Assembly (NCBI GenBank): GCA_031423955.1
Contig: JANPGJ010000299.1
Span: forward strand, 1-19,374
Reading direction: 5' to 3'
Source: JAEUOS01 sp031423955
GTDB lineage: Bacteria > Pseudomonadota > Gammaproteobacteria > Burkholderiales > JAEUOS01
Length of the DNA: 19,374 nt
Position numbers and translations under genes: made by a program
The notes under the pieces: generated by a model
What the model was told of the DNA's origin: nothing
Databases searched by the model: none
What the model saw: only the letters and a program-made list of their open reading frames with translations
Shown here: piece by piece, positions 7,305 to 14,244 of the stretch
Numbering within the stretch: position 1 is the stretch's first letter
Layout of the letters: each line of letters opens with the position of its first letter

Positions 7305-7556
7305 GTGCACGTCATATGGACGGTCCTGATCGGTGCGGTCACCGGCCTGCTCGCCAGGCTCCTGGCGCCCGGCAGGGATGCGAGTGGCGTTGTCGCGAGC
7401 ATCGCCATTGGCGTTGCCGGGGCAAGTCTTGCGGCATATGCCATGCACTTGACCGACTGCTGTCGCGGTCAGGAATCGATTGAGCTGATCGGTGCGGCAT
7501 TTGGTGCGGTGATTCTTCTGACGATTGATCGCCTGGCGCGAAGCAAGCCGTTCTAA
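7305..7556 (+). CDS. GlsB/YeaQ/YmgE-like small membrane protein
   Basis: An 83-residue very hydrophobic protein that resembles the GlsB/YeaQ/YmgE (transglycosylase-associated) family. It starts with a membrane segment IWTVLIGAVTGLLARLL, then APGRDASG (the family has a loop of the type MPGRDPGG). A second segment VVASIAIGVAGASLAAYAM follows, and a third, LIGAAFGAVILLTIDRL, ends in a short basic tail. These proteins sit in the inner membrane; their biochemical role is not established and several members are stress-induced. The GTG start has GAGGA four bases upstream. An ATG at 7278 overlapping the previous stop would add nine polar residues and lacks a ribosome site. The insert HLTDCCRGQESIE between helices 2 and 3 has a Cys-Cys pair not typical of the family as I know it. 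Confidence 0.7.
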   Translation: MHVIWTVLIGAVTGLLARLLAPGRDASGVVASIAIGVAGASLAAYAMHLTDCCRGQESIELIGAAFGAVILLTIDRLARSKPF

Positions 7557-7701
7557 AACAATGCTTGCAGCTGTGGTGGTCTACTGGTTGACGCCCTGTC
7601 AAGTCACCTTCCAGGCTGGTTGACCGGCTACCGGCAAGAACCCTCAATCACCGTTGCAGCACCATTCGCCGCCGCGCGCCGATCGCCACCCGCGGTTCGC
7701 T

Positions 7702-8676
7702 CTAACGAAGGGCGATCGCCGCGACCGTCGACCCGGTGCCGCCCTTGATCTTCAGCGGCTGCACCACGAAGGCGAACTCGTAGGCGCGGTCGCGCGAGAG
7801 GTCTTCGAGGTTCATGTTCTCGATCTGGTAGATGCCGTTGACCGTCAGCATGATCTGGTGCACCGGGAAGCGCAGGTCCTTGTCCGGGTTGGGGACGACT
7901 TCGATGCCCCAGTTGTCGCTGCCCACCAGCATGATCTCCCTGGCGGCGAGCCACTCCGCTGCGGCGATGCCGATGCCCGGCTCGCCCGAATTGAAGGTGG
8001 CGTTGTTGACCACATAGTGACGCCCCCAGCCGGTACGCACCAGCACGACATCGGCACGGCCGACTGGCGTGCCCTGCTTCTGGATTGCCGCTTCCAGATC
8101 CGCGACCGTGATCTCGTAGCCGGCGGGCAGGATCTCCTGGCCCTTGAGTGACGCGATGTCGAGCAGCACACCGCGGGTCATCAGGGCGCCGACATTCTCG
8201 ACGCCCAGCCGGGTGAAGCCATTGCGGGTCGCGATGGCGGCATTCTTGTTGCAGTTGTAGAGATCCTCGCCGATGCCGATGTGCGGCAAGGCATCGAACT
8301 GGGTGCCGACCTGACCGAGTTCGGTGCTGACCACCTCCTCGTTGCCGATCTGCTGGTTGCGTCCGTTCGGACCTGCGGTGCGCTGCGTGTTGAGCGACCA
8401 TGAACGGGTGCCGAACTTCGGAATCGCGCCTTCGAGCACCTTGCCGAGTTCGAATACGCGGCCCTCCTTGATCAGCCGGGTCGCGCGCAGCACGCTCTCC
8501 GGTGTCATCAGGTTGGCGGCGCCGCGCTGGTCGGCGGCCCCCCACTTGACCGGGCAGCGCTTGTCGGCGGTCGGCGGCGTCCAGCCGGTCTGGCCGAAGG
8601 CGGCGCCCGAAATGGCGGAAATAATGGTCAACAGCAATGCCGGCAGGATGCTGCCGGGAACAGGCTTGCAGGTCAT
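7702..8676 (-). CDS. Exported cyclase-family (kynurenine formamidase-like) hydrolase with altered metal motif
   Basis: A 324-residue protein with a Sec signal peptide (residues 1 to ~28, ISAISGAAFGQ). It matches the cyclase superfamily that includes kynurenine formamidase and isatin hydrolase, and would act in the periplasm on an amide or lactone-like bond. Recognisable parts are WGAADQRGAANLMTPE near 45-60, the metal-motif region GQVGTQFDALPH (121-132), VVLVRTGWG, and the C-terminal FAFVVQPLKIKGGTGS. The standard motif is HxGTHxDxxxH. Here Q122 and Q126 replace both leading histidines while D128 and H132 remain. A branch of long cyclase-family proteins with glutamine here seems familiar, so this may be a subfamily trait. 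GGAG lies six bases before the ATG. The lactonase gene follows on the same strand after 103 bases. Substrate unknown. Confidence 0.85.
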   Translation of the reverse strand: MTCKPVPGSILPALLLTIISAISGAAFGQTGWTPPTADKRCPVKWGAADQRGAANLMTPESVLRATRLIKEGRVFELGKVLEGAIPKFGTRSWSLNTQRTAGPNGRNQQIGNEEVVSTELGQVGTQFDALPHIGIGEDLYNCNKNAAIATRNGFTRLGVENVGALMTRGVLLDIASLKGQEILPAGYEITVADLEAAIQKQGTPVGRADVVLVRTGWGRHYVVNNATFNSGEPGIGIAAAEWLAAREIMLVGSDNWGIEVVPNPDKDLRFPVHQIMLTVNGIYQIENMNLEDLSRDRAYEFAFVVQPLKIKGGTGSTVAAIALR

Positions 8677-8779
8677 GTCAGTCTCCGTTATTGGATTGGG
8701 TGCATAACGATTCTACAAGCGCATCCCGGTGCCAGCGCCTTCGCCCAAATGCTCCGCTGTTCTGGCCGATCCGCGCCCC

Positions 8780-9574
8780 TCAGGCATCCTGCTGCGCAAA
8801 CGTCACCTCGCGCAGCGCGCCATCGTTGATCGCCAGCCACTGCTGCGGATCATGGCCGAATATCAGGCGTGTGCCGGCCGCTTCCATCGCGGCGAAGCGC
8901 CGGTAGGTCGCCAGCGCCTGCTCGGCGTCCAGAATCACCCCGGGCAGATGCATGTCGCTGAGCGAACGACGCATGTAGCAGGCGTCCGCGGTCAGGACCA
9001 CGGTGCCGCCTTCGAGCCGGACCCTGAGCGACTGATGGCCCGGGGTGTGGCCGTAGGTCGGCAGGCAGGTCATCGCGCCATCGCCGAAAATGTCGTGCTC
9101 GCCATCGACCTCGATGCGGTCATGGCCGAAATCGAACAGCTTGCGGTCGTAATGGCCGGCGGCCCTGCACTGCTCGCTGCAGGCCCAGTGCCATTCGCGC
9201 TTCTGGATCAGCCAGCGTGCGTTGGGCACCAGCGCATTGCCGCCGACATGGTCGAAGTGCAGATGCGAACTCACCAGGTAATCGATGCGCAGCGGGTCGA
9301 TGCCGAAGCCGCGCAGGCGCGAGGCCACATCTTCGCCGGGCCGGTAGCTTGGCCGCACCCGTTCGGCGCGATTGCCCAGCGCCGCTTCGCGCAGCTGCGG
9401 GTCAGGCGAGGCAATTTCGGCCGCCAGGCCGGTGTCGAACAGGACCAGGCCTTTCGGATGGTCGATCAGGTAGCTCGGAACCGGTACTGCGAGGTAACCC
9501 TTTTCTCCGCTGAGGAAAGTGGACGTCGGCATGGTGATCCAGCCGCAGGTCATGGCGTACAGGTGCAGGCTCAT
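8780..9574 (-). CDS. N-acyl homoserine lactonase-type metallo-beta-lactamase-fold hydrolase
   Basis: A 264-residue cytoplasmic hydrolase carrying every residue of the AHL-lactonase active site: HLHFDH (H104, H106, D108, H109), the fourth histidine H176 in GHTPGHQ, the bridging aspartate D197 and adjacent tyrosine Y200 in TADACY, and H241 in FGHDPQQ. These align in spacing with H104-H109, H169, D191, Y194 and H235 of Bacillus AiiA. Such enzymes open lactone rings, often quorum-sensing acyl homoserine lactones, but related proteins hydrolyse other lactones made during catabolism. No luxI or luxR homologue is in the window, so quorum quenching versus catabolism is open. The ATG chosen gives MSLHLYAMTCG; the frame continues upstream into arginine-rich, non-protein-like sequence. 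GGGAGGGA lies 8-10 bases before this ATG. Confidence 0.88.
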   Translation of the reverse strand: MSLHLYAMTCGWITMPTSTFLSGEKGYLAVPVPSYLIDHPKGLVLFDTGLAAEIASPDPQLREAALGNRAERVRPSYRPGEDVASRLRGFGIDPLRIDYLVSSHLHFDHVGGNALVPNARWLIQKREWHWACSEQCRAAGHYDRKLFDFGHDRIEVDGEHDIFGDGAMTCLPTYGHTPGHQSLRVRLEGGTVVLTADACYMRRSLSDMHLPGVILDAEQALATYRRFAAMEAAGTRLIFGHDPQQWLAINDGALREVTFAQQDA

Positions 9575-9959
9575 TTGCGGTTTCCCTCCCATATTCGGCA
9601 TTGTTGCGCCAGTGTGACGCTTTCGAACGAGATGCGCGGAAACGATTCTTCGAAGGCGGTTGCGGCACGACTGTCCTGCCGTTGCGATGGCGATGTTGAC
9701 GCCGGCAGCGCGCCGGAAAGTCATTGATGATAAGCCTCTGCGCCCGTGCGGTCGCCCGGGGCCGCTTGCCCGGACGGTCTGAACGGGATGCTCCGGCATG
9801 CCGATGCCGGGTGTACGGGTGCGCTTTAGAATGCGTCATCCGGTTTCGCGTATTTGGTATTTGATTCCTGACCGCGCTTGCGCCGGCCGCCGTCAGGCGA
9901 ACCCGGAGACCGCGCATTGCAAGGCCGTTGCCCCGGCGCCGGATACCATAAGGAATTTC
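9575..9959. other. 385-base divergent intergenic region
   Basis: It separates the lactonase (minus) from the phosphoesterase (plus) and must hold both promoters. I see no consensus promoter pair. Two TTCGAA palindromes at 9622-9627 and 9649-9654 lie 27 bases apart and might be one dyad operator. The AAGGA ribosome site for the phosphoesterase is at its right end. No gene is evident. Confidence 0.5.
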
Positions 9960-11519
9960 ATGTTTCCCGCGACGTTTTCCCAAATCCGTCTGGCAAGCTT
10001 GGCCGCCGCGTTCGTTCTCGGCGCCGCCGGATGCGCCGTGGCACCGCCAGGCACCGGCGAGAGCGGCACCGGCGACACCAGCAAGCTTGCGCGCATCCAG
10101 ACCCTGGTGGTGATCTACGCCGAGAACCACAGTTTCGACAATCTCTATGGGTTGTTCCCGGGAGCCAATGGCATCAACCGCGCCACACCCGGGCAAATGA
10201 CCCAGCTCGACCATGACGGCACGCCCCTGCGCGAGCTGATCGTTTTCGGTAGCGACGGCAAGCCGGCGGCGGGGTTCCCGCGCATGCCGAACCGGCCGTT
10301 CCGCATCGATGCGCCGCCGATGAACCGCCCGCCCACCGTGGTGGTGCCCAGCCCGATCCACGACTACTTCTATCACCAGGAGCAGATCAATGGCGGGCGC
10401 AACAACATGTTTGCCGCCATGTCGCAAGTCGGCGGCTGGACCATGGGCCACTATGACGGCAGCGTCTTCAAATTGTGGCAGTGGGCGCGCGAGTACACGC
10501 TGGCCGACAACTTCTTTCAAGCCGCTTTCGGCGGCTCCTACCTGAATCACCAATGGCTGATCTGCGCCTGCACGCCGCGCTTTCCGGATGCGCCGCCGGC
10601 GATGCGCGTGCGCCTGGACGCGGCGGGCAAGCTCGAAAAGCGACCAGGCTCGCCATCGGCCAACGTCGGTGCGGCGCAGATATGGAGCGCCGGCCTCGGC
10701 GGGCAGGCGACCCAGGATGGCTACTCGGTCAATACCTCGCAGCCGCCATACCAGCCAAGCGGCGTGCCGCCGGCGCCGGGCGGACCATTGACTCATTCCG
10801 CCAGCGGCGGCGGCAAGCTCGGTCCGTTCGACCTCGGCATGCCGGTGCCGCCGCAAACCGCGCGGACCATTGGCGACACCCTGTCGGCCAAGGGCGTGGC
10901 GTGGGCCTGGTATGCAGGCGGCTGGAACGCGGCACTGGCCGATGGCATGCGCGCGCCGGGCGCCAAACGCGAGGTGATCTACAACCGCGAAGCGACATCC
11001 CCCAATTTCCAGCCGCACCACCAGCCATTCAACTACTTCGCACGCTTCGCGCCCGGCAACGCCGATCGTGCGCGCCACATCAAGGATGGCAGCGATTTTC
11101 TGGGCGACATCGCTGCCGGCCGCCTGCCGCCGGTCACGTTCTACAAACCGGCGGGGCGCGACAACCAGCACCCCTCCTACACCGACATCATGAGCGGCGA
11201 TGCGCACATCGCCGGAGTTCTTGAAAAGCTGCGCGCCAGTCCGCAGTGGAAAGACATGCTGGTGATCGTCACCTATGACGAAAACGGTGGCTACTGGGAC
11301 CATGTGCCACCGCCCACCGGGCCGGGCTGGGGCGACCGCTGGGGCCCGGGCTCGCGGGTGCCGGCGATTCTGATCGGCCCGCATGTGAAGCGCGGCCACA
11401 TCGATTCGACCAGCTACGACACCACCTCGATTCTCAAATTGATCACCGAGCGTTTCGGCCTTGAGCCATTGCCGGGGGTGCGCGCCAGGGTCGGCAATCT
11501 CGAGGCGGCATTGCAATGA
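9960..11519 (+). CDS. Lipoprotein phosphoesterase, AcpA / phospholipase C family
   Basis: A 519-residue phosphoesterase-family protein that cleaves phosphate mono- or diesters outside the cytoplasm. The N-terminus has a basic start, a hydrophobic helix and a lipobox ending GAAGC (C25), so it should be a membrane-anchored lipoprotein. The catalytic head VVIYAENHSFDNLYGLFPG (residues ~50-68) and the metal-site motif VTYDENGGYWDHVPPP (near 437) are typical. So are HDYFYHQEQ, NFFQAAFGGSYLNHQWL and the C-terminal SRVPAILIGPHVKRG. Length fits AcpA-like acid phosphatases better than the longer haemolytic phospholipases C, which carry extra C-terminal domains absent here. The ATG follows AAGGA by five bases; upstream frame sequence is not protein-like. 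It is alone on its strand and is likely to be phosphate-scavenging, though no Pho box is clearly seen. Confidence 0.9.
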   Translation: MFPATFSQIRLASLAAAFVLGAAGCAVAPPGTGESGTGDTSKLARIQTLVVIYAENHSFDNLYGLFPGANGINRATPGQMTQLDHDGTPLRELIVFGSDGKPAAGFPRMPNRPFRIDAPPMNRPPTVVVPSPIHDYFYHQEQINGGRNNMFAAMSQVGGWTMGHYDGSVFKLWQWAREYTLADNFFQAAFGGSYLNHQWLICACTPRFPDAPPAMRVRLDAAGKLEKRPGSPSANVGAAQIWSAGLGGQATQDGYSVNTSQPPYQPSGVPPAPGGPLTHSASGGGKLGPFDLGMPVPPQTARTIGDTLSAKGVAWAWYAGGWNAALADGMRAPGAKREVIYNREATSPNFQPHHQPFNYFARFAPGNADRARHIKDGSDFLGDIAAGRLPPVTFYKPAGRDNQHPSYTDIMSGDAHIAGVLEKLRASPQWKDMLVIVTYDENGGYWDHVPPPTGPGWGDRWGPGSRVPAILIGPHVKRGHIDSTSYDTTSILKLITERFGLEPLPGVRARVGNLEAALQ

Positions 11520-11634
11520 GCCGTGGCCGGAAGCCGCGATCGAACTGCGATGGCAGCGAATTGCCGACTCAGCGCCCCCATAAGGTCTTGCGTAACGCCG
11601 GCGGCTCTGCAGACTGTTCATGGCTGCATGACAG

Positions 11635-11710
11635 CGGGAAATTAGGAATGTATTGACGGGAATTTAGGAATACAAGACCGGGAAAAGAGGAAAATAGACG
11701 GGCGATATCG
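11635..11710 (+). repeat. Degenerate ~22-base tandem repeat, three copies plus a partial fourth
   Basis: Units begin with CGGGAA at 11635, 11657 and 11679, and with CGGG at 11699. The shared core is CGGGAAWTTAGGAAT in the first two; the third reads CGGGAAAAGAGGAAAAT. Spacing is 22, 22 and 20 bases, close to two helical turns, so the copies face the same side of the helix. This layout suits cooperative protein binding or a transposon end with several transposase sites. Confidence 0.6.
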
Positions 11711-11896
11711 GTCATCGTGGTTGCGAAAAAGCGCCGGTCTATCCCCTGCGCATGGCCTGCTAGCGGCGCCTTCATCGATTAGATGACACGTCGCAACGCC
11801 GAGCCAGGAAAACGAGGCCATCGGGTAGTCTCGATTCAAAGACTTGCCCGGCGCTATATGAAAGGGCGTCTATTGAGAACTGCAATAATTCATGAC

Positions 11897-11930
11897 AAAA
11901 ACATGCCTCTGGCGAGGCTGGCATGTTTTT
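11897..11930. terminator. Bidirectional intrinsic terminator
   Basis: A perfect 11-bp stem: AAAAACATGCC at 11897-11907 pairs with GGCATGTTTTT at 11920-11930 around a 12-base loop. Each strand ends the stem in a run of five T. On the minus strand it lies about 170 bases after the thioesterase stop and probably ends the Rieske-thioesterase transcript. On the plus strand the nearest gene ends 377 bases earlier. Confidence 0.75.
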
Positions 11931-12101
11931 GGTAACGATCAATAATTCGAAAAAGAGCGCGAACTCTCAGTTGCAAGACATGGTGATCTCACAGAGAAGC
12001 GAAGCTTTGTGTGCCACGCGCGCTCGGCTCGTGGCGGCCTTGCGTCCCGCAAAAGATTAGGATTCAAGTGACACCGCCCGACCCACGCATCAACCCCGTT
12101 G

Positions 12102-12527
12102 TCACCCCTGCACCACCGCAAACACCGCACTGGCCCGCGCGACCTGCTTCTCCCCCGCCATCAACCGCGCATTGGCGAACGCCAGTTGCCTGCCGACGCG
12201 CGGTGCATCCATCTCGACTGCAATCCAGTCGCCAATCGCGGCCGTGCCGGTGTAGTCGATGGTGAGGCTGGCGGTGGTCATGCGGCGCGGCGGGTCGGCA
12301 CCGTAAGCCATCAGGTAGCCCATACCCACATCGGCCAGCGTCGCCAGCACGCCGCCATGCACGGTACCGCGCGAATTGGTGTGGCGCTCGGTGACCAGCA
12401 GGCCGACTTCGAGCGTCATGCCTTCACCCTTGCTGTAGAACGAACCGAGCGCATCGAGCAGCGGACTTGAACGGAAGATCGGGCCGAAGCCCAGCGGCAC
12501 GGATGTTGTCATCGCATGGTCTTGCAT
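12102..12527 (-). CDS. PaaI-type hotdog-fold acyl-CoA thioesterase
   Basis: A 141-residue hotdog-fold protein of the PaaI/YdiI-like thioesterase group, which hydrolyses aryl- or acyl-CoA esters in the cytoplasm. The signature HTNSRGTVHGGVLATLADVGMG (in two parts, N51 and H57-G58-G59) carries the family's HGG active-site turn and its following helix. The strand TTASLTIDYTGTA and the C-terminal VARASAVFAVVQG complete the fold. The ATG overlaps the Rieske oxygenase stop by one base (TGATG), so translation is coupled; a TTG one codon upstream and an ATG at 12512 are alternatives. Co-transcription with an aromatic oxygenase suggests it releases or salvages an aromatic CoA ester, but the true substrate cannot be read. 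Confidence 0.88.
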   Translation of the reverse strand: MQDHAMTTSVPLGFGPIFRSSPLLDALGSFYSKGEGMTLEVGLLVTERHTNSRGTVHGGVLATLADVGMGYLMAYGADPPRRMTTASLTIDYTGTAAIGDWIAVEMDAPRVGRQLAFANARLMAGEKQVARASAVFAVVQG

Positions 12528-13822
12528 CAATCCACCTTCCCGCTGACACTGCCGAAGCGCTCCAGCATGACTTGCTCAAAGCTCAGTGCCGAGGCGCTGA
12601 CCGCACCGCCGGCGCGCATCCGATAGCTTGCGGGCAGGGAGCATGCCGCCGGCTCCTTGCCATCGGCCAGGCCCTGCGCGCCGGCCAGCATCATGCGGCG
12701 AAAACGCACGATCGCCACATCAGTGGGCGACAGATGCTCGCGCGTGCGATCGACGATTCTTCCCTGGCTGTCCTGCGCCATGGCGTCCTGCTCGGCAATC
12801 CCGCGCACCCCGGTGAACGAGCGCAGCTTCTGGTCGGTGCGGTCGATCAGGTAGTCGTTCCCGCGGTTGCGCAGCGGCTGAAAGCCGGGCCCGAGTTCGG
12901 CGAACTGGCCATAGCCGCCGACGGCATAGCGTGCGCGCTCGTCGGCCGTTAAATCGTGCTGCGGATTCCACGCATAGACATAGATCCAGCACGACTGGTC
13001 ATCGATCGGCACCCAGGTGTAGCCGTAGTAGGTTTCGCCGGGCATGCTGGAGGGCGTGATCGAATGCGCCGGCAGCATGAACTGGGTGATCCGCCAGTAG
13101 AGTTGATCGTCGTCGGCGCTGCGTGCGCCGCCGACCACGAAACCGACTTCGTGTTCGAGGATGTCGAAGCGCGGCAACGGGTCGTTGCGCAGCCAGCGAA
13201 TCCGGTTCTCGTCGGCGGCCGCGGTCATGGCGTCGTTTTTCGCCATCGCCGGCGCCGGCATGTGCAGGAACGAAAAATGCGCAGTGTCCAGCGCACCTTC
13301 CAGTGACTGCGCCCAATTGCACTGCTGCAGGCGCTTGGTGACAAAGCGCCTGCCCGGCGGCACCAGTCCGACCTCAAGCTGCGGCAACTCCGGCGGCATC
13401 TGTTCGCGCGGGCCCATGTAGGCCCACACCATGTCGCCGAACTCGCGCGTCGGATAGGCCGCAATCGACATGTTGTCGTGATAGCCGGAGCCGGGCGGCA
13501 CATTCGGCAACTCGACGCATTTGCCGTCGACATCGTATTTCCAGCCGTGATAAACACAGCGGATCCCTTGCTCTTCATTGCGCCCGAAATACAAGTCGGC
13601 GCCGCGATGCGCGCAGCGCGGATCGATCAGGCCGACCCGACCGTCGGTGGCGCGGAACGCCAGCAGCTCTTCGCCCAGCACCTTGACGCGCACAGGCGTG
13701 CCGTCCGGCTCCGGTATTTCGCTTGACAGTGCAATCGGCTGCCAGTAGCGGCGAAAGTAGTCGCCCATGGCCGTGCCGGGGACGGTGTGGGTGAGGAGGT
13801 CGTTGTCGGAGCGGTTGAGCAT
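12527..13822 (-). CDS. Rieske non-haem iron oxygenase, alpha subunit (phthalate 4,5-dioxygenase-like)
   Basis: A 431-residue ring-hydroxylating or O-demethylating oxygenase. The N-terminal Rieske [2Fe-2S] domain has CAH at 70-72 and CVYH at 89-92, giving C70, H72, C89 and H92. The catalytic domain shows the family pattern NWAQSLEGALDTAHFSFLH (169-187), with bridging D179 and iron ligands H182 and H187. The opening (LTHTVPGTAMGDYFRRYWQP, about residues 10-29) and length follow the phthalate 4,5-dioxygenase / LigXa-type group, whose alpha subunits work as homo-oligomers without a beta subunit. These enzymes need a separate reductase (often with fused ferredoxin), and none is encoded in this window, so electrons come from elsewhere. 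The gene appears to be read from a leaderless mRNA and is coupled to a thioesterase. Substrate unknown. Confidence 0.93.
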   Translation of the reverse strand: MLNRSDNDLLTHTVPGTAMGDYFRRYWQPIALSSEIPEPDGTPVRVKVLGEELLAFRATDGRVGLIDPRCAHRGADLYFGRNEEQGIRCVYHGWKYDVDGKCVELPNVPPGSGYHDNMSIAAYPTREFGDMVWAYMGPREQMPPELPQLEVGLVPPGRRFVTKRLQQCNWAQSLEGALDTAHFSFLHMPAPAMAKNDAMTAAADENRIRWLRNDPLPRFDILEHEVGFVVGGARSADDDQLYWRITQFMLPAHSITPSSMPGETYYGYTWVPIDDQSCWIYVYAWNPQHDLTADERARYAVGGYGQFAELGPGFQPLRNRGNDYLIDRTDQKLRSFTGVRGIAEQDAMAQDSQGRIVDRTREHLSPTDVAIVRFRRMMLAGAQGLADGKEPAACSLPASYRMRAGGAVSASALSFEQVMLERFGSVSGKVD

Positions 13823-13829
13823 GGCGCGG

Positions 13830-13835
13830 ATTATA
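13830..13835 (-). promoter_or_regulatory. Perfect -10 box placing transcription start at the Rieske gene ATG
   Basis: On the minus strand TATAAT ends seven bases before the ATG at 13822, so the expected first base of the RNA is the ATG itself or one base before it. No Shine-Dalgarno sequence is present in those seven bases. The -35 region at 17 bases (AATGTC) is poor; the dyad GTCG...CGAC (13839-13855) overlaps it and could bind an activator. Confidence 0.5.
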
Positions 13836-13871
13836 GGAGTCGGATTGACAACGACATTTGCCGCAGTGCCG

Positions 13872-13902
13872 TCGGCGAGCGCCGCGATCCCGGCGTCGCC
13901 GA
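13872..13902. repeat. Strong 12-bp hairpin with one bulged base
   Basis: On the plus strand TCGGCGA (13872-13878) pairs with TCGCCGA (13896-13902), and CGCCG (13880-13884) with CGGCG (13891-13895). One G is bulged and the loop has six bases. No T-run follows on either strand. On the minus strand it lies about 30 bases after the small peptide stop and about 40 before the Rieske gene's -10 box, so it may end or stabilise the peptide mRNA. Confidence 0.5.
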
Positions 13903-13933
13903 GCTCGCAACCAGCAGTTGCTGTGGTATTTGC

Positions 13934-14089
13934 TTACTCGATGCCGAGGCTCCCGACCTCAATCCGGAACGCGCCATCCTGCCGGTCGGCGATCAACCGT
14001 CCCACCGTCTGCACCTCAGCCAACACGATCGCCGGCGCCGCCACGGCAAACAGAACGATCCAGGGGTTGAGCAGGGTGCGGCAGTTCAT
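13934..14089 (-). CDS. Tiny exported peptide (51 residues), unknown function
   Basis: A 51-codon frame ending in TAA. The protein begins MNCRTLLNPWIVLFAVAAP with a hydrophobic core, and AIVLAEVQ offers a plausible signal-peptidase site (LA-EV near residue 24). That leaves a mature piece of about 27 residues, VQTVGRLIADRQDGAFRIEVGSLGIE being its body read in two parts around ADRQ. The composition is natural: a basic N-terminus, a hydrophobic helix, then alternating polar and hydrophobic residues that could form two beta strands. No strong ribosome site is visible, which lowers confidence. It lies 155 bases downstream of the NTF2-like membrane protein gene on the same strand and is followed by a strong hairpin. 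I do not recognise a family. It could instead be the start of a decayed larger gene. Confidence 0.45.
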   Translation of the reverse strand: MNCRTLLNPWIVLFAVAAPAIVLAEVQTVGRLIADRQDGAFRIEVGSLGIE

Positions 14090-14244
14090 TGCCGCATCAT
14101 CCCATGATGTGCGGCCGGCGCGCGTGAACGATTGCTTCCATGAGCGTGAAAGTCACCCTGGAGGCGAGTCTTCCTCCGAGGGAACGCACTTCCCGGCAAC
14201 CCGCGGGCTGGCGGTCGGTGCATGGCGCGCCGCGCTCGATGTCG

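Larger units (their letters stand above)
11520..12101. other. 582-base gene-free, AT-richer region
   Basis: Between the phosphoesterase and the thioesterase no reading frame looks like a protein. The DNA from about 11600 to 11990 is visibly richer in A and T than its surroundings. It contains a tandem repeat of about 22 bases (11635-11710) and a strong hairpin terminator (11897-11930). No tRNA fold was found. It could be the remains of an inserted element or hold a small RNA ended by the terminator; neither is shown. Confidence 0.6.

Noticed and set aside
7557..7701. Terminator between the convergent small membrane gene and cyclase gene
   Set aside because: No stem followed by a T-run is visible on either strand.
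9402..11621. 739-codon open frame on the minus strand opposite the phosphoesterase
   Set aside because: The composition is Arg/His/Ala-rich with no motifs, while the plus strand encodes a clear lipoprotein phosphoesterase. Its left end also runs into the lactonase gene in the wrong frame.
11569..11839. Two short minus-strand frames (68 and 65 codons) over the repeat region
   Set aside because: They overlap each other, cross the tandem repeat and show no recognisable or balanced protein composition.
11780..11900. tRNA or tRNA-like gene before the terminator
   Set aside because: A TTCAAAG segment suggested a T-loop, but the flanking arms do not pair and no acceptor stem or anticodon arm can be drawn.
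14160..14180. GGAGG...CCTCC hairpin as terminator of the NTF2-like gene
   Set aside because: The stem is only five base pairs and no T-run follows.
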